In this document: positions 1-9,450 of the stretch, piece after piece
Position numbering within the stretch: the first letter of the stretch is position 1
Layout: each line of letters opens with the position of its first letter
Source of the DNA: Veillonella rogosae JCM 15642
Lineage (GTDB): Bacteria > Bacillota > Negativicutes > Veillonellales > Veillonellaceae
NCBI RefSeq assembly: GCF_002959775.1
Contig: NZ_PPCX01000011.1
Span: 62,001-126,000, forward strand
Length of the DNA: 64,000 nt
Reading direction: 5' to 3'
The notes under the pieces: model-generated
The model's input: only the letters and a program-made list of their open reading frames with translations
The model's database searches: none
What the model was told of the DNA's origin: nothing
Translations under genes and position numbers: made by a program

Positions 1-284
1 ATGTCGCGCAATTGATGTGTAATATTTTCAGAATCTTCAAATACTTTTGGTTCAATTACAACTACTTTCATAGCTGTTGGACGTTGTGTCATCGTAGATT
101 GGCCTCCTACCTTGCGTGGATGAAATTCAGATGCGCCGGATACTGGAGCTACTGGAGCTACTGGTGTAGGTTCCGCTTCATATTCCTCTTCATCTTCATA
201 GTCATAATCATCATATTCATAGTCATCATCATTTTTGCCTAAGAATAAGTTTTTTGCTTTGTCTAAATAATCTCCCAATGCCAT
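1..284 (-). CDS. sepF: Cell division protein SepF, 5' part (runs off the left edge)
   Basis: The first 94 codons of a SepF (YlmF) homologue are present. SepF is a membrane-associated protein that bundles FtsZ filaments and tethers them at the division septum. The N-terminus MALGDYLDKAKNLFLG is the expected amphipathic membrane-targeting helix. It is followed by a very acidic Asp/Glu/Tyr linker (about residues 18-38), a short Pro/Val/Ala stretch, and the start of the conserved core (VVVIEPKVFEDSENI). The ATG at 282-284 has an AGGAGG about 8 bases upstream. It is the third gene of a pgeF-yggS-sepF cluster that matches ylmD-ylmE-ylmF of other Firmicutes. The C-terminal core lies outside the window. 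Confidence 0.88.
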   Translation of the reverse strand, partial: MALGDYLDKAKNLFLGKNDDDYEYDDYDYEDEEEYEAEPTPVAPVAPVSGASEFHPRKVGGQSTMTQRPTAMKVVVIEPKVFEDSENITHQLRD

Positions 285-335
285 TTGGATTTCCTCCTAA
301 TACTTAACGCTATCGATTATCAGGCAACCCAAGCC

Positions 336-1022
336 TTAATCATACACACGTTCCCCAAAAATTGCTGTGCCTACACGAACGATGTTAGCCCCTTCTTCTA
401 AAGCGACTTCAAAGTCGTGAGTCATCCCCATAGATAAATATTGAATCTGCCCCTCTTCAAAGTAGCCTTTCATATCCTCATACAAGGCGTTTGCTACGCG
501 GAAGATTGGACGTGCTTCCTCTGGATTGTCGAAAAATGGCGCCATACACATCAAGCCCCGTACACGTACATGAGGCAATGTCTTTGCATAGTCTCGAATA
601 TCTGGAAACTCCTCTACGGACATGCCCGTTTTGGAGGCTTCTCGAGCTACATTGACTTGCAATAATACGTCTTGCACCTTGTCGTGCTTTGTAGCGACCT
701 TTTCGATTTCATCTAATAGTTTACGGCTGTCTACAGAATGAATTAAATCAAACATAGGCACCGCTTGACGCACCTTGTTGACCTGTAAATGTCCAATCAA
801 GTGCCATGTTAATTGTGGCCCCTTATAGGTGAGCTGTTTTTCCTTGGCCTCTTGTACTCGGTTTTCCCCTACATGAGTGACACCGAGACTAGCCGCCTCC
901 TCTACAGCTGACACAGGGTGATTCTTTGTAACCGCCACTAACAATGCTGTATCTACGCGACCAACGCGCGCCATAGCATCTGCCATGCGCTGCTGTATTG
1001 CGTGTAGGGATTCTTCAATCAC
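336..1022 (-). CDS. yggS: YggS/PLPBP family pyridoxal-phosphate homeostasis protein
   Basis: This 228-residue protein is a PLP-binding protein of the YggS/YlmE/PROSC family. The family carries PLP in a TIM-barrel fold like that of alanine racemase but has no known enzymatic turnover, and it buffers vitamin B6. The PLP lysine is Lys33 in LLVAVTKNHP, and the C-terminal phosphate-binding segment reads VRVGTAIFG. The length matches the family. The start is GTG at 1020-1022 with a GGGGG Shine-Dalgarno 8 bases upstream. It lies between pgeF and sepF, the conserved ylm order, which suggests cotranscription with the division gene. The 173-bp gap to pgeF may hold a separate promoter. Confidence 0.95.
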   Translation of the reverse strand: MIEESLHAIQQRMADAMARVGRVDTALLVAVTKNHPVSAVEEAASLGVTHVGENRVQEAKEKQLTYKGPQLTWHLIGHLQVNKVRQAVPMFDLIHSVDSRKLLDEIEKVATKHDKVQDVLLQVNVAREASKTGMSVEEFPDIRDYAKTLPHVRVRGLMCMAPFFDNPEEARPIFRVANALYEDMKGYFEEGQIQYLSMGMTHDFEVALEEGANIVRVGTAIFGERVYD

Positions 1023-1195
1023 GTGAATGCCCCCTTCAATCTATATATAGTAATCATTAAATATATTTGTATAGACTATTCTATTATATAGTATTTAGCC
1101 TTGAATGTACATGATTTAGAGCTTATAAGCACCATAAATCCTTGCATGGATATGCTAACAATCATCTGCTTGATTCTAATTATTGTGAAAGCTAA

Positions 1196-2053
1196 TTATT
1201 GGCGCTCTTGTAACATCCCAAAAAGTGCCATACGGCCTGTTGTTCCTGCTTCACGGCGATAGGAATAGCAGTCGCTTTCAGTTACACTATCGGTACCACC
1301 GATAGCAATATGTTCTCTAGGTACACCATTAACTATGAGTCCTTCGGCGATAAAGTTCCATAAATTAATATAGGCCTTGTCTAATTTATCACCAGGATAG
1401 TTAACCACATCAGCTGCGTTTCGCTCTGTCATGCCTCGCCAAGCTAATTCAAAGCGTTTTCCTAGCTCTACATCGACTTCAAAAGACTCAGGTCCAATAC
1501 TAGGCCCAAGATATACATAACAATCTTTGAACTCAGTGCCATAAGTTTCTTTCATAGCCTCAATCGTAAGGACTGGTAAATGACCAATAGCTCCGCGCCA
1601 GCCCGCATGGACAGTCGCAATAGCATGATGTTTAGCATCGTAAATACCAACGCCTACACAGTCAGCGGTAAATAAGAATAATGGCACATTAGGTAATCTT
1701 GTAAATACCGCATCACAGTCAGCAATAGCCGTATCCTCCCCGAGAGCACCAGCACCAACGAGGTTTTCCGTAATTTCTACAGCCTTAAGACCATGTACTT
1801 GATTACCGCAGGAAATACGCGTCGGATCAACACCTAAATGATCCGCCACAACAGCTCGATTAGCTCGTACATTCTGAGCCTCATCCCCTACGTGAAAGGC
1901 TAAGTTTAACGATTCATAAGGGGCCTTCGATACGCCACCATGACGATAGGTATCCCCCATAACGATAGGAAATTGTTCAGCCCATTTGGGTGCTTCATAG
2001 GACCAAGTACCATGAGGTCCTTTTACATCTATACGTTTTTCAGATTCATTCAT
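1196..2053 (-). CDS. pgeF: Purine nucleoside phosphorylase / polyphenol oxidase-type protein PgeF (YlmD)
   Basis: This 285-residue member of the YfiH/DUF152 family was formerly annotated as a laccase. Characterised members are zinc-dependent purine nucleoside phosphorylases or adenosine deaminases, or correct peptidoglycan precursor errors. The family ligand motifs are visible: NQVHG, the Cys in FTADCVG and the His in VHAGWRG. The ATG has AGGAGA upstream. It follows the radical SAM gene by 9 bases and precedes yggS, so these genes probably form one operon. Which activity applies here cannot be read from sequence. Confidence 0.92.
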   Translation of the reverse strand: MNESEKRIDVKGPHGTWSYEAPKWAEQFPIVMGDTYRHGGVSKAPYESLNLAFHVGDEAQNVRANRAVVADHLGVDPTRISCGNQVHGLKAVEITENLVGAGALGEDTAIADCDAVFTRLPNVPLFLFTADCVGVGIYDAKHHAIATVHAGWRGAIGHLPVLTIEAMKETYGTEFKDCYVYLGPSIGPESFEVDVELGKRFELAWRGMTERNAADVVNYPGDKLDKAYINLWNFIAEGLIVNGVPREHIAIGGTDSVTESDCYSYRREAGTTGRMALFGMLQERQ

Positions 2054-2062
2054 GCGTATCTC

Positions 2063-3790
2063 CTATTTACACACACCACAACGTTTACAGCCTTGTACAC
2101 ATGGCGGTGTATACGCTTCATCAATGGAGCGCTTCCATTCCATTTCAAGATAACCTTCGTCCATCCCCATATCTAAGTGGCTCCATGGTAAGAATTCATC
2201 AAAGCTACGTTCACGATAGTTCATTTCGTCCATATCTAGGCCTGCGGCCTTCAATTCAGCCTTGAAGGACTTGCTACCACGATCTGCGGCACATGCCGCA
2301 AGAACAGCGCCAAGACGGCGGTCACCACGAGCGAGAACGCCTTGAATATACGCCTCTTTTGGAGACTCTACGAGCACCTCGATGCGACGATTCTTTTGCA
2401 ATGCCTTCTTAATATATTGCAGTTTTTTCTCTACCGTTTTTTGATTGTCCATGGCCATCCATTGGAAGGGTGTAAAAGGCTTTGGAATAAATGGATTAAT
2501 GCTGAGCGTTAACCGCCCTTTACATCCCACCTCTGCCATATGAGCTTGCGTCCGTTCTGCAAGGCCTACGATAGCTTCGATATCTTCGTCAGTTTCCGTA
2601 GGCAACCCAATCATAATATAGAGTCGCATATGTTGAATGCCAGACTTTGCAGATAAGGTAGCTGCATTTTGTAAATGTTCTTCGCTAATGCCCTTATTGA
2701 TGACGCGGCGCAGCCGGTCACTGCCCGTTTCGGGAGCAATAGTAATCGTCTTTTGACCACTATCTGCCAAGCCATCAACTACGGCTTGCGTTAAGGAGTC
2801 CGCCCGCAAGGACGCACAAGAGTAGCGCATATCTTTAGAGCGAATGTAATTAACTAACTCATCGACCTCTGGATAATCAGAAATAGCGGCGCCCATGAGG
2901 CCTACTTTTTTGCCTAACTGCTCTGCTCTATCTACACCTTCTTTTAAAATGTCGAGAGGACGCACACGAGGCACACGGAAGCAGTATCCAGCCATACAGA
3001 ATCGACAATGACGGCCACAACCACGTGCTACCTCGATGATGTACATAGCGCCAAATTCTGTATAGTTTGTTGCTACTACGGTTTCGCCGCCGCTAGTGAG
3101 CATTTCAAAGTGGCGTTTAATCGTTTTTGGTGCGCCTTCTGCAATATCATAACCTTTAAATTCGCCGTTGTCGCTGTAAATTGGCACGTACAAGGATGGT
3201 ACATACACGCCAGATATATTCGCTAATTGACGCAAAATAGCATGTCGATCTAGACCCTCCATTTTGCCATCGCGAATAATATCTAGAACGCGACTGACGA
3301 TGCCTTCCCCTTCACCAATGATGAAAGCATCAATAAAATCCGCAAAGGGCTCTGGATTGAAGGTAGCACAAGGGCCCCCGGCAATGACGATAGGATCAAA
3401 TTCAGTGCGGTCTTTCCCCATAATAGGTACGCGTCCATGACGTAACATCAGCGGAATATGGAAATAGTCCATTTCAAAGGTCACGTCAAAGGCCACCACA
3501 TCAAATTGATGCATAGGCCGCTGTGTTTCAACGCTCATTAACGGTGTCTTAGTCTTATCATATGCTTCTAATTCCTTTTTCTCAGGTAAGAAGATACGTT
3601 CACATACGCTATCATGGCGTAAGTTGATTTCCTCATAAATGATGTGAAGACCAAGATTACTCATGCCTACAAAATATGTATTAGGATAGACGATAGCTAC
3701 CTTTTGCCCTGCATGAGGGTTTACCGTTACCCGACTATCTTCGTCTTTATATAATGCTTGTAATCTATCAATTAAATCTTTACGATTCAC
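2063..3790 (-). CDS. B12-binding-domain radical SAM protein (TIGR03960-like)
   Basis: This 575-residue protein has an N-terminal Rossmann-like region of the B12-binding type (about residues 25-200) and a radical SAM core whose [4Fe-4S] cysteines are Cys258, Cys262 and Cys265 in the CX3CX2C motif GCGRHCRFC. The C-terminus ends with a second cysteine cluster, CVQGCKRCGVCK, that could bind metal. The overall pattern fits the TIGR03960 family, which has no assigned substrate. In many Firmicutes this family neighbours a DUF2344 gene and ribonuclease G, but here it is followed by pgeF-yggS-sepF. The start is GTG at 3788-3790 with AAAGGA upstream. Confidence 0.85.
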   Translation of the reverse strand: MNRKDLIDRLQALYKDEDSRVTVNPHAGQKVAIVYPNTYFVGMSNLGLHIIYEEINLRHDSVCERIFLPEKKELEAYDKTKTPLMSVETQRPMHQFDVVAFDVTFEMDYFHIPLMLRHGRVPIMGKDRTEFDPIVIAGGPCATFNPEPFADFIDAFIIGEGEGIVSRVLDIIRDGKMEGLDRHAILRQLANISGVYVPSLYVPIYSDNGEFKGYDIAEGAPKTIKRHFEMLTSGGETVVATNYTEFGAMYIIEVARGCGRHCRFCMAGYCFRVPRVRPLDILKEGVDRAEQLGKKVGLMGAAISDYPEVDELVNYIRSKDMRYSCASLRADSLTQAVVDGLADSGQKTITIAPETGSDRLRRVINKGISEEHLQNAATLSAKSGIQHMRLYIMIGLPTETDEDIEAIVGLAERTQAHMAEVGCKGRLTLSINPFIPKPFTPFQWMAMDNQKTVEKKLQYIKKALQKNRRIEVLVESPKEAYIQGVLARGDRRLGAVLAACAADRGSKSFKAELKAAGLDMDEMNYRERSFDEFLPWSHLDMGMDEGYLEMEWKRSIDEAYTPPCVQGCKRCGVCK

Positions 3791-3807
3791 TAATTTCCTT
3801 TCTATAT

Positions 3808-3831
3808 AAGCCCACTACGAATAGTGGGCTT
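3808..3831 (-). terminator. Hairpin after the DUF421 gene
   Basis: A perfect 10-bp stem, AAGCCCACTA/TAGTGGGCTT with a four-base loop, sits between the DUF421 gene and the radical SAM gene. The downstream T-tract on the minus strand is weak (TTATAT), so termination may be partial. Confidence 0.5.
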
Positions 3832-3927
3832 AAAAACATTTTATATATCGTTTGTATGTCTATATTTGTATGTCTATAAGAGTAGTATATAATACTTATC
3901 TTAACTATGCTATAAGACCAAGAAACA

Positions 3928-4647
3928 TTACAATTTAGATTTCAATTTATCCTTTGTATGAGAGGTCTTATCTTTAAGTGTTTTTACAATTTGAGGGCGA
4001 TGTTTTTTTTCATAAGGGTAAATAACAACCTTGCCCCCATTGTATTCCGCAATATATACGTCCTTAATAGAATACCCTTGAGCTTGTACCTCTTGTTCAA
4101 GCCACTCTCTATCTTTTTCAATTACATCAAGAGTAAATTGATTAATTTGACCATCATCAATGAGGTCAAAACGAATATTATCTTCCCCAAATTGAACTAT
4201 ATTGAGTTGACCGTTTTGTTCTAACACAGCACGTTTAACATCTGTTACATATTGAACACCTGCTACTCGAAGCTTTAACTTAAGCTCCGCCGCTTGAATG
4301 CCATAACGCATACATTCATCTGTTAGAATATGCCCTTTTTCAATTACGATAACTGGATGTCCATCGAGAATTGTTTTAAAGAAACGAAGATTGCCTTTTA
4401 AGAATTTAAGAGTCATTACGAGTATAGTCCACAAAATGAGGACTAACATAAACTGTAAAATACCAATTTGGTCATTATAAATGATGGCACCGATAATACC
4501 ACCAAGTACATAGTTTTGTAATTGGTCTAAAGCAGAGGTCGGCGCTAAGTTGCCCTTCCCCATTAAGTTGATTTGTAAAATAATCGCCAAGAGACCGATG
4601 GCGAGTTTTGCAAAGACCATCCCATAAACGGCCATAGCTTCTGTCAT
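3928..4647 (-). CDS. DUF421 (YetF-type) membrane protein
   Basis: This 239-residue protein has about three N-terminal membrane helices (residues 5-85) followed by a soluble DUF421/YetF C-terminal domain containing the typical segments VIVIEKGHIL and RYGIQAAELKLKLR. The lysine-rich tail is cytoplasmic-like. The biochemical role of the family is unsettled. It starts 12 bases after the DUF3290 gene with an AGGAGG site. The DUF3290-DUF421 pairing recurs in Firmicutes, so the two proteins probably act together in the membrane. Confidence 0.82.
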   Translation of the reverse strand: MTEAMAVYGMVFAKLAIGLLAIILQINLMGKGNLAPTSALDQLQNYVLGGIIGAIIYNDQIGILQFMLVLILWTILVMTLKFLKGNLRFFKTILDGHPVIVIEKGHILTDECMRYGIQAAELKLKLRVAGVQYVTDVKRAVLEQNGQLNIVQFGEDNIRFDLIDDGQINQFTLDVIEKDREWLEQEVQAQGYSIKDVYIAEYNGGKVVIYPYEKKHRPQIVKTLKDKTSHTKDKLKSKL

Positions 4648-4659
4648 ATGTGGTCCTCC

Positions 4660-5121
4660 TTATGGTAATACATCCGCTTTATCATGGATTCGATCAGTTG
4701 AACTAACCTTATATACCCGTGTAATCGTGTACGTTGAAAATTCTGGGTTAAATTGAACTTCATAATAAATATCATTTACTTTCAAAATCATGCCATTGCG
4801 AATTTTCAAGGAGTTAACTGCTAATTGCGCACTTGGTACAGATTGCTCTGTACTAAAAGAATGTAAAAATTGAGCCATACGAGAAGAATCTTCAGAGTAT
4901 GTTTTCATACGGTTATATTCTTGATATTCAAGGCCCAAGAAAAACACCACAATCAACGACAAGATAACCATTAAATCCCGATAACGACTCGTCAAGCCAT
5001 TTCGTAGAACTTGTACGCCCAAAACGAGCAATGCTAATAAAACGGTTACTAAGATAATAAAGCCCCATGTTTGGCCCCCTACAGCCAAACTTTCAACATA
5101 GGATAATGTGTAGAAATCCAT
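4660..5121 (-). CDS. DUF3290 family membrane protein
   Basis: This 153-residue protein has two predicted membrane helices (about residues 17-37 and 48-66) followed by an extracytoplasmic or soluble domain rich in short beta segments, ending in RVYKVSSTDRIHD. It fits the DUF3290 family, which has no known function and is commonly encoded beside a DUF421 gene, as here. The ATG at 5119-5121 has AAGGAGA upstream. It appears to be the first gene of a two-gene unit. Confidence 0.72.
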   Translation of the reverse strand: MDFYTLSYVESLAVGGQTWGFIILVTVLLALLVLGVQVLRNGLTSRYRDLMVILSLIVVFFLGLEYQEYNRMKTYSEDSSRMAQFLHSFSTEQSVPSAQLAVNSLKIRNGMILKVNDIYYEVQFNPEFSTYTITRVYKVSSTDRIHDKADVLP

Positions 5122-5222
5122 ATCGTTCTCCTTTCATAGATTATCTTTTATTATACCATACCTTATGCCAATATTTTGATATAACAATGTATAGTACCAA
5201 GAAATATCTTATAAAACATAAA

Positions 5223-5248
5223 AAAGCGACCCCCTTAGGAGTCGCTTT
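5223..5248 (-). terminator. Intrinsic terminator of the ilv operon
   Basis: On the minus strand AAAGCGAC pairs with GTCGCTTT across a short loop, followed by a run of T. It lies 40 bases after the ilvC stop codon and ends the branched-chain amino acid operon. Confidence 0.85.
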
Positions 5249-5287
5249 GGTATGCTTTATCTTACAAGAGATTACTAATTAATACTC

Positions 5288-6388
<1,101 letters not shown>

Positions 6389-6391
6389 TTA

Positions 6392-6424
6392 TTATCAGTA
6401 AGCTAAATTCAAAGTTACTGATAA
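6392..6424 (-). terminator. Weak hairpin between the ABC ATPase and ilvC
   Basis: A 10-bp stem, TTATCAGTAA/TTACTGATAA, encloses a 13-base loop. The stem is AT-rich and the T-tract is interrupted, so it may reduce readthrough or protect an RNA end rather than terminate fully. Confidence 0.35.
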
Positions 6425-6437
6425 AGAAATGTGATTA

Positions 6438-7223
6438 CTACCGAACAATCACCCATGGGCGATCATCTTTCCACACAACTTGTACGGAAATGCCAAACAC
6501 ATCAGACAGATTTTCATCTGTTAATACAGCGTGTTTAGGCCCCGCATGTATCATCTTGCCCTCTTGCAAGATAGCTACATGTGTAATCGCTGGTAGTATC
6601 TCTTCAATTTGATGTGACACATAGATAATCGGTGTCTGTTGCTCCGCCACCAAGTTAGCTACTGTACGCAAGAATTGTTCTCGCGCCGGTAAGTCTAAGC
6701 CAGAGCAAGGCTCATCCAAAATCAGTAAATCTGGATTTGCCATGATGGACCGTGCCAATAATACACGTCGCTGTTCTCCAGCGGACAAAGTATGAAAGCG
6801 ATGTCCTTCTAAGTGGCTTACCCCAAACTCAGCTAATAATTGCATACCCCGCTCACGCACGTCTGGTGCAACCTCTTGGTATATACCGATGCTACTGAAA
6901 GCACCAGAAATGATGACATCCTCTACCACTTGCTTATCCAAGGTAGACTGAAACTGTCCCAGAGCAGAGCTGACAAAGCCTAATCTCGATTTGATCTTAG
7001 GCCATGCATATTTCCCAAATTCATGACCAAAGACACGCAATGTACCTGTCGTTGGAATTTGGTAGGCTGGTATCATGCTAAGAAGCGTCGATTTACCAGC
7101 CCCATTGAGCCCTAATAATGCCCAATGTTCACCTTCCTCTATATGCCAATTTACATTATCTAGGATATGTCTGCCATCACGACGAAAACAGACATTTTCA
7201 TAATGGAGTAATTCATTCCCCAC
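6438..7223 (-). CDS. ABC transporter ATP-binding protein inside the ilv operon
   Basis: This 261-residue stand-alone ATPase has Walker A (GLNGAGKST, about residue 39), the signature LSAGEQRRVLLA, Walker B LLILDEPCSGLD and the switch histidine in IYVSHQIEE. It resembles the YlmA/ModF group of ABC ATPases. No permease or substrate-binding gene is adjacent: it lies 11 bases after ilvN and before ilvC. Its role may be to energise a permease encoded elsewhere, or it may be a soluble ABC protein. The start is GTG with GGAG 8 bases upstream. A link to branched-chain amino acid transport is inference from position only. Confidence 0.85.
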   Translation of the reverse strand: MGNELLHYENVCFRRDGRHILDNVNWHIEEGEHWALLGLNGAGKSTLLSMIPAYQIPTTGTLRVFGHEFGKYAWPKIKSRLGFVSSALGQFQSTLDKQVVEDVIISGAFSSIGIYQEVAPDVRERGMQLLAEFGVSHLEGHRFHTLSAGEQRRVLLARSIMANPDLLILDEPCSGLDLPAREQFLRTVANLVAEQQTPIIYVSHQIEEILPAITHVAILQEGKMIHAGPKHAVLTDENLSDVFGISVQVVWKDDRPWVIVR

Positions 7224-7234
7224 TCTATCATCTC

Positions 7235-7723
7235 CTACATTTTTTCTCCACGGCTCATCGCAGTAATACCTGTTTTAGCAATTTCAAGAATACCATAGGT
7301 TTCCATAATTTGGATGAAACCGCGCAACTTTTCAACACTACCGATGACTTCAATAATCATGGACGTAGGAGAAATATCTAGCACATTGCCACGATATACA
7401 TCGGCAATTTGTACAATTTGAGAGCGTGTTGTAGCCGTTGCTTTTACCTTGATAAGCATTAATTCACGACATACTACATCATGATCTTCAAATACTTTAA
7501 CCTTTACAACGTCAATAAGCTTGTAAATTTGCTTTTGAACTTGATCTAAGATGCGATCATCCGCCTCAACAGTGAGGGTAATACGCGCATAACCTGGCTT
7601 ATTAGTAATGCCAGAGGTCATTTTTGTAACGTTAAAACCACGACGATTAAAGAGTGCTAAAATACGTGTACCAATACCTGGTGTATTTTTTGCAATTACT
7701 AAGACTTGATGTTCTTTAGCCAT
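7235..7723 (-). CDS. ilvN: Acetolactate synthase small (regulatory) subunit
   Basis: This 162-residue regulatory subunit activates IlvB and confers valine feedback inhibition. An N-terminal ACT domain (HQVLVIAKNTPGIGTRILAL, residues 5-75) is followed by the conserved C-terminal domain. The length matches IlvH-type subunits. Its ATG overlaps the ilvB stop as TAATG, so translation is coupled to the catalytic subunit, which suits a fixed subunit ratio. Confidence 0.96.
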   Translation of the reverse strand: MAKEHQVLVIAKNTPGIGTRILALFNRRGFNVTKMTSGITNKPGYARITLTVEADDRILDQVQKQIYKLIDVVKVKVFEDHDVVCRELMLIKVKATATTRSQIVQIADVYRGNVLDISPTSMIIEVIGSVEKLRGFIQIMETYGILEIAKTGITAMSRGEKM

Positions 7724-9432
7724 TATAGCACCCCTTTCTTACCCATCATGCCGCTTACAGTGCCGCCTGCTGGAATCATTGGCAATACATTGTCTTCACG
7801 CTCAACGCGACAATCTAGGACAATGCTTTCATCAGACGTAATGTAAGATTTGAAATCTTTATTGAAAGTTTCCACATTATCGAGACGAGCCGCCTTTAAA
7901 TCAAAGGCATCAGCCAATTTCAAGAAGTCTGGGCTCATTTCCAAATCTACATAGGAGTAGCGACGATCGTTAAAGATTTGTTGCCATTGACGAACCATGC
8001 CAAGGTAACCATTGTTGATGATTACAATTTTGATTGGCAAGTTATATTGACGAACCATCATGAGCTCTTCGCAAGTCATTTGGAAGCCACCATCACCTAC
8101 AACAAGAACGACTTGTTTCTTTGGAGCACCTACTTGTGCACCAATAGCTGCCGGTAAACCATAACCCATTGTACCAGCACCACCAGATGTAACGATGGTA
8201 TGAGGTTTTTTATGTGTTAAGAATTGAGCTGCCCACATTTGATGCTGACCTACATCAGAAACGATGATGGCATCATCTTTCACAATTTTATTAAGTTCAG
8301 ATAATACATATTGTGGATGTAATTCACCATCAGTAGATTCTGGAACAACAATAGGATACTCCTCTTGCCACTGACGAATTTGCTCAAGCCAGGCTTCATG
8401 TTTTGCGGGCTCCACAAGTGCGTTAAGCTCTGTTAATACCCGTTTCAAGTCGCCTACGATAGGCACATCGATTGTGACGTTCTTGTCGATTTCAGCTGGG
8501 TCTATATCGATGTGAATGATCTTAGCTTTTTTACAGAAGAAATCAGGATGACCTGTAATGCGGTCGTGGAAGCGAATACCTGCTGCGATAACAAGGTCTG
8601 CCTCGTCTGTACTATTATTAGCCGCCACAGAACCGTGCATACCTACCATGCCTAGGGCTAATTCGTGGTCTCCAGGGAAGCCGCCAAGGCCTACTAAAGT
8701 ATTCGTTACAGGAATATGAGCTGTTTCAGCCAATGCTTTAAGCTCATCCACAGCACCGGATTTCAATACGCCTGCACCAGCTATGATAAGAGGGCGCTTA
8801 GCATTTTTAATGAGCGTAGCAGCCTTCTTAATTTGACCTTGATGACCTTTATAAGTTGGATCATAGCCTTCAAGTTGAATCGGTACTTCATATAATTTAT
8901 TGTATTCTGTCATGGATATTTTTTCTGTTTGAATATCCTTTGGAATATCGATAAGTACTGGACCTGGACGGCCTGTACCAGCAATAAAGTACGCTTCTTT
9001 AATGATGCGAGGTAAATCATGAATATCTTGTACAAGATAGTTATGCTTTGTAATCGGCATTGTAATACCTTGAATATCCGCCTCTTGGAAGGAATCCTTA
9101 CCGATGAAAGGACGACCTACCTGACCAGTAATGGCTACCATTGGTACGGAATCCATGTACGCAGTCATAATGCCTGTTACAAGATTTGTTGCACCAGGAC
9201 CAGACGTAGCAAGGCATACGCCTACGCGACCAGATACGCGAGCATAACCGTCTGCTGCATGTGCTGCACCTTGTTCATGACGAACGAAATAATGTTTAAT
9301 TTCAGGGAAGCTATAAATTTCATCGTAAATTGGAATGACTGCGCCACCTGGGTAGCCGAACATATCAGTTACGCCTAGGCGATGCAATGTTTCAAGGACA
9401 ATGCGTGCCCCATTGATTGTTTCTGCGCTCAT
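7723..9432 (-). CDS. ilvB: Acetolactate synthase large (catalytic) subunit
   Basis: This 569-residue thiamine-diphosphate enzyme condenses pyruvate with pyruvate or 2-oxobutyrate. The catalytic Glu lies in VRHEQGAAHAADGYAR (about residue 53), the central FAD/Rossmann domain follows, and the ThDP/Mg2+ motif is GDGGFQMTCEELMMVRQYNLP with Asn in IINNGYLGMVRQWQ. The start is ATG with AAAGGG upstream. It lies 18 bases after ilvA and overlaps ilvN by one base. Confidence 0.97.
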   Translation of the reverse strand: MSAETINGARIVLETLHRLGVTDMFGYPGGAVIPIYDEIYSFPEIKHYFVRHEQGAAHAADGYARVSGRVGVCLATSGPGATNLVTGIMTAYMDSVPMVAITGQVGRPFIGKDSFQEADIQGITMPITKHNYLVQDIHDLPRIIKEAYFIAGTGRPGPVLIDIPKDIQTEKISMTEYNKLYEVPIQLEGYDPTYKGHQGQIKKAATLIKNAKRPLIIAGAGVLKSGAVDELKALAETAHIPVTNTLVGLGGFPGDHELALGMVGMHGSVAANNSTDEADLVIAAGIRFHDRITGHPDFFCKKAKIIHIDIDPAEIDKNVTIDVPIVGDLKRVLTELNALVEPAKHEAWLEQIRQWQEEYPIVVPESTDGELHPQYVLSELNKIVKDDAIIVSDVGQHQMWAAQFLTHKKPHTIVTSGGAGTMGYGLPAAIGAQVGAPKKQVVLVVGDGGFQMTCEELMMVRQYNLPIKIVIINNGYLGMVRQWQQIFNDRRYSYVDLEMSPDFLKLADAFDLKAARLDNVETFNKDFKSYITSDESIVLDCRVEREDNVLPMIPAGGTVSGMMGKKGVL

Positions 9433-9450
9433 AGGAACCCTTTCAACCAG

